Shown here piece after piece: positions 5,545-7,104 of a DNA stretch of 7,104 bases; the stretch's first letter is position 1, and every line of letters starts with the position of its first letter. The DNA comes from Acetofilamentum sp. (GTDB taxonomy: Bacteria > Bacteroidota > Bacteroidia > Bacteroidales > JAADGE01). Position numbers and translations under genes: made by a program. Below the pieces are notes generated by a model. That model searched no databases, was not told the DNA's origin, and was given only the letters and a program-made list of their open reading frames with translations. The stretch covers positions 1-7,104 of the forward strand of contig DYOJ01000119.1 of assembly GCA_020720705.1 (NCBI GenBank), given 5' to 3'.

Positions 5545-7056
5545 ATGGCAAAGAAAAATTCATATAAAACAGCTACCGAAGAAATACAGGAACAATTCGG
5601 AAAATTACCGCCACAGGCAATTGACCTCGAAAAAGATGTACTCGGCGGGCTGATGCTTGAACGCGGCAAGGATGTTGTTGTTCTTGATTTATTGAAAGTT
5701 GAAAGTTTTTACGACGAAAAACATCAACGCATTTACAAAGCAATTTCAGATTTATCTGTTAATCATAATCCTATTGATTATCATACAGTTATAGAACAAT
5801 TGCGTAAAAACGGCGACCTTGAAATTGTTGGCGGTGCGGCGGCTGTCGTAGGGCTTTCGGCACGTGTAGGTTCGGCAGCACATATTGAATATCACTCCAA
5901 AATAATTGCCGAACGATTTATTCAGCGCGAATTAATCAGAATCAGCTCCGAAATCCAAAATCGAGCTTATGACCATACAGAAGATGTGGACGATTTGTTG
6001 GAATTTTCGCAACAATCCGTATTTGATGTAGCTTTCGGCACAGTAAAAAAGCAAAGTGAACGTATTGATACTGTGGTACAAAGAGCTTTTGAGCAAATCG
6101 AAGCCGCTTCTCAGCGCGAAGACGGTTTGAGTGGTGTTCCGTCAGGTTTTGTCTCTTTGGATAAAATCACATCCGGGTGGCAACGTTCTGATTTGGTGAT
6201 AATAGCAGCAAGACCATCTATGGGGAAAACGGCGTTCGTGCTTTCCATGGCACGCAATATGGCGGTAGACCACAACCAAGCCGTAGCCGTTTTTTCGCTC
6301 GAAATGTCTTCTATTCAATTAGTTAACCGATTAATTGCCTCAGAAACCGAACTCGGAAGTGAAAAAATCAGAAACGGTAACCTCGAGCCTCACGAGTGGC
6401 AGCAACTCGAAGAAAAAACCAAACGACTTTCAAAATCGCCCATTTTTATTGACGATACGCCGGCTATCAGTTTGTTTGAGCTACGCTCGAAATGCAGAAA
6501 GCTAAAGTCCAAAGACAATATCAATCTTGTAATCATTGACTACCTGCAATTGATGACCGGACCTCCCGAAACGCGAGGAAACCGTGAACAAGAAGTCAGT
6601 ATGATTTCTCGCGGTTTGAAAGCCATTGCCAAAGAATTGGATTTGCCCGTGATAGCATTGTCGCAGTTAAACCGCTCTGTTGAAATGCGTTCCGGCGACA
6701 AACGCCCCCAATTGTCCGACTTGCGTGAATCCGGCGCAATTGAGCAAGATGCTGATATTGTGGCTTTTATACATCGTCCCGAAAAAATGGGTATCACCGA
6801 AGATGCCGAAGGAAATTCGACCAAAGGGCTTGCCGAACTGATACTTGCTAAACACAGAAACGGCGCGGTAACCGATGTCGAACTCCGTTTCCGTGAGCAA
6901 TTTGCTCGTTTTGAAGAACCCTCAGGCGGCTTCGGAGGACTGCCTCAAATAGGCGGCAGCGTTACGCTCGGTTCAAAAATGAACAACGATGACAATCCGT
7001 TCAACGGCGGGGCTGACTTCGGACTTACAAAACACGATGAGATCGCTCCGTTTTAA
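5545..7056 (+). CDS. dnaB: Replicative DNA helicase DnaB
   Basis: DnaB is the hexameric ring helicase that unwinds the replication fork using ATP and recruits primase. The 503-residue protein has the full family layout. The N-terminal DnaB_N helical domain spans about 21-120, beginning LPPQAIDLEKDVLGGLML, and is followed by a linker and the RecA-like motor from about 195. The motor carries Walker A AARPSMGKT (221-229), SLEMS (251-255), Walker B VIIDYLQLM (329-337), DLPVIALSQLNRSVE (366-380), the RPQLSDLRESGAIEQDAD block (387-404) and AKHRNG (435-440), which holds the arginine finger region. No intein interrupts the Walker A or other motor motifs, common insertion sites in this family. The tail (458-503) is Gly/Asn/Asp-rich and probably disordered. 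The frame extends seven codons upstream to a TTG at 5524, but that codon lies inside the -7 box, so ATG 5545 is chosen. The gene stands alone behind its own promoter. Confidence 0.98.
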   Translation: MAKKNSYKTATEEIQEQFGKLPPQAIDLEKDVLGGLMLERGKDVVVLDLLKVESFYDEKHQRIYKAISDLSVNHNPIDYHTVIEQLRKNGDLEIVGGAAAVVGLSARVGSAAHIEYHSKIIAERFIQRELIRISSEIQNRAYDHTEDVDDLLEFSQQSVFDVAFGTVKKQSERIDTVVQRAFEQIEAASQREDGLSGVPSGFVSLDKITSGWQRSDLVIIAARPSMGKTAFVLSMARNMAVDHNQAVAVFSLEMSSIQLVNRLIASETELGSEKIRNGNLEPHEWQQLEEKTKRLSKSPIFIDDTPAISLFELRSKCRKLKSKDNINLVIIDYLQLMTGPPETRGNREQEVSMISRGLKAIAKELDLPVIALSQLNRSVEMRSGDKRPQLSDLRESGAIEQDADIVAFIHRPEKMGITEDAEGNSTKGLAELILAKHRNGAVTDVELRFREQFARFEEPSGGFGGLPQIGGSVTLGSKMNNDDNPFNGGADFGLTKHDEIAPF

Positions 7057-7104
7057 ATAAATTACATTCTGTATAACATATCCGGAAATCTGATTTTATC
7101 AGTC

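Noticed and set aside
6540..6900. Two minus-strand frames inside dnaB
   Set aside because: They lie opposite the most conserved DnaB motor motifs and have no supporting features.
7090..7102. CTGATTTTATCAG as a dnaB terminator
   Set aside because: The stem is only five base pairs and the sequence ends two bases later, so no U-run can be seen. It cannot be judged from this window.
1..7104. Signs of a mobile or defence island, such as integration next to the tRNA gene
   Set aside because: No integrase, transposase, repeat of the tRNA 3' end, phage gene or toxin-antitoxin pair is present; the tRNA is intact and the protein genes beside it are mostly housekeeping genes.

Overview
This window looks like ordinary chromosome from a member of the Bacteroidota. 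The sequence is AT-rich, and no start codon has a clear Shine-Dalgarno sequence. Five intergenic sites match the Bacteroidota sigma-ABfr -7 consensus TAnnTTTG; three of them also have a TTTG or TTG -33 element 19-20 bases upstream. The AddB-like nuclease and the TPR protein with a signal peptide and a membrane anchor also fit this phylum. I cannot name a genus.

Layout: (1) 1-175, minus strand: tRNA-Lys(TTT) with its own good promoter and a strong hairpin terminator. (2) 199-3108, minus strand: a large AddB-like PD-(D/E)XK nuclease with a four-cysteine iron-sulfur signature, no Walker A motif in its N-terminal part, and no addA next to it. (3) 3109-3233: a 125-base divergent promoter region. 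(4) 3234-4262, plus: thiL, thiamine-monophosphate kinase. (5) 4263-4373: two near-palindromes over a strong Bacteroidota promoter. (6) 4374-5378, plus: an unrecognised exported protein with four TPR units in an exact 40-residue register, a low-complexity linker and one C-terminal membrane helix, ending without an output domain. (7) 5379-5544: repeated CTTGCT/AGCAAG elements and the dnaB promoter. (8) 5545-7056, plus: dnaB, the replicative helicase, with no intein. The last 48 bases hold no gene.

The genes do not form one pathway. They are separately promoted housekeeping units: tRNA, recombinational repair, thiamine cofactor synthesis and replication, plus one TPR protein of unknown role. No intergenic gap exceeds 166 bases. 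I found no CRISPR array, insertion sequence, integrase, toxin-antitoxin pair or defence cluster, and nothing that amounts to an undescribed system. The points most worth a second look are the TPR protein with its palindromic promoter and the orphan AddB-like gene.
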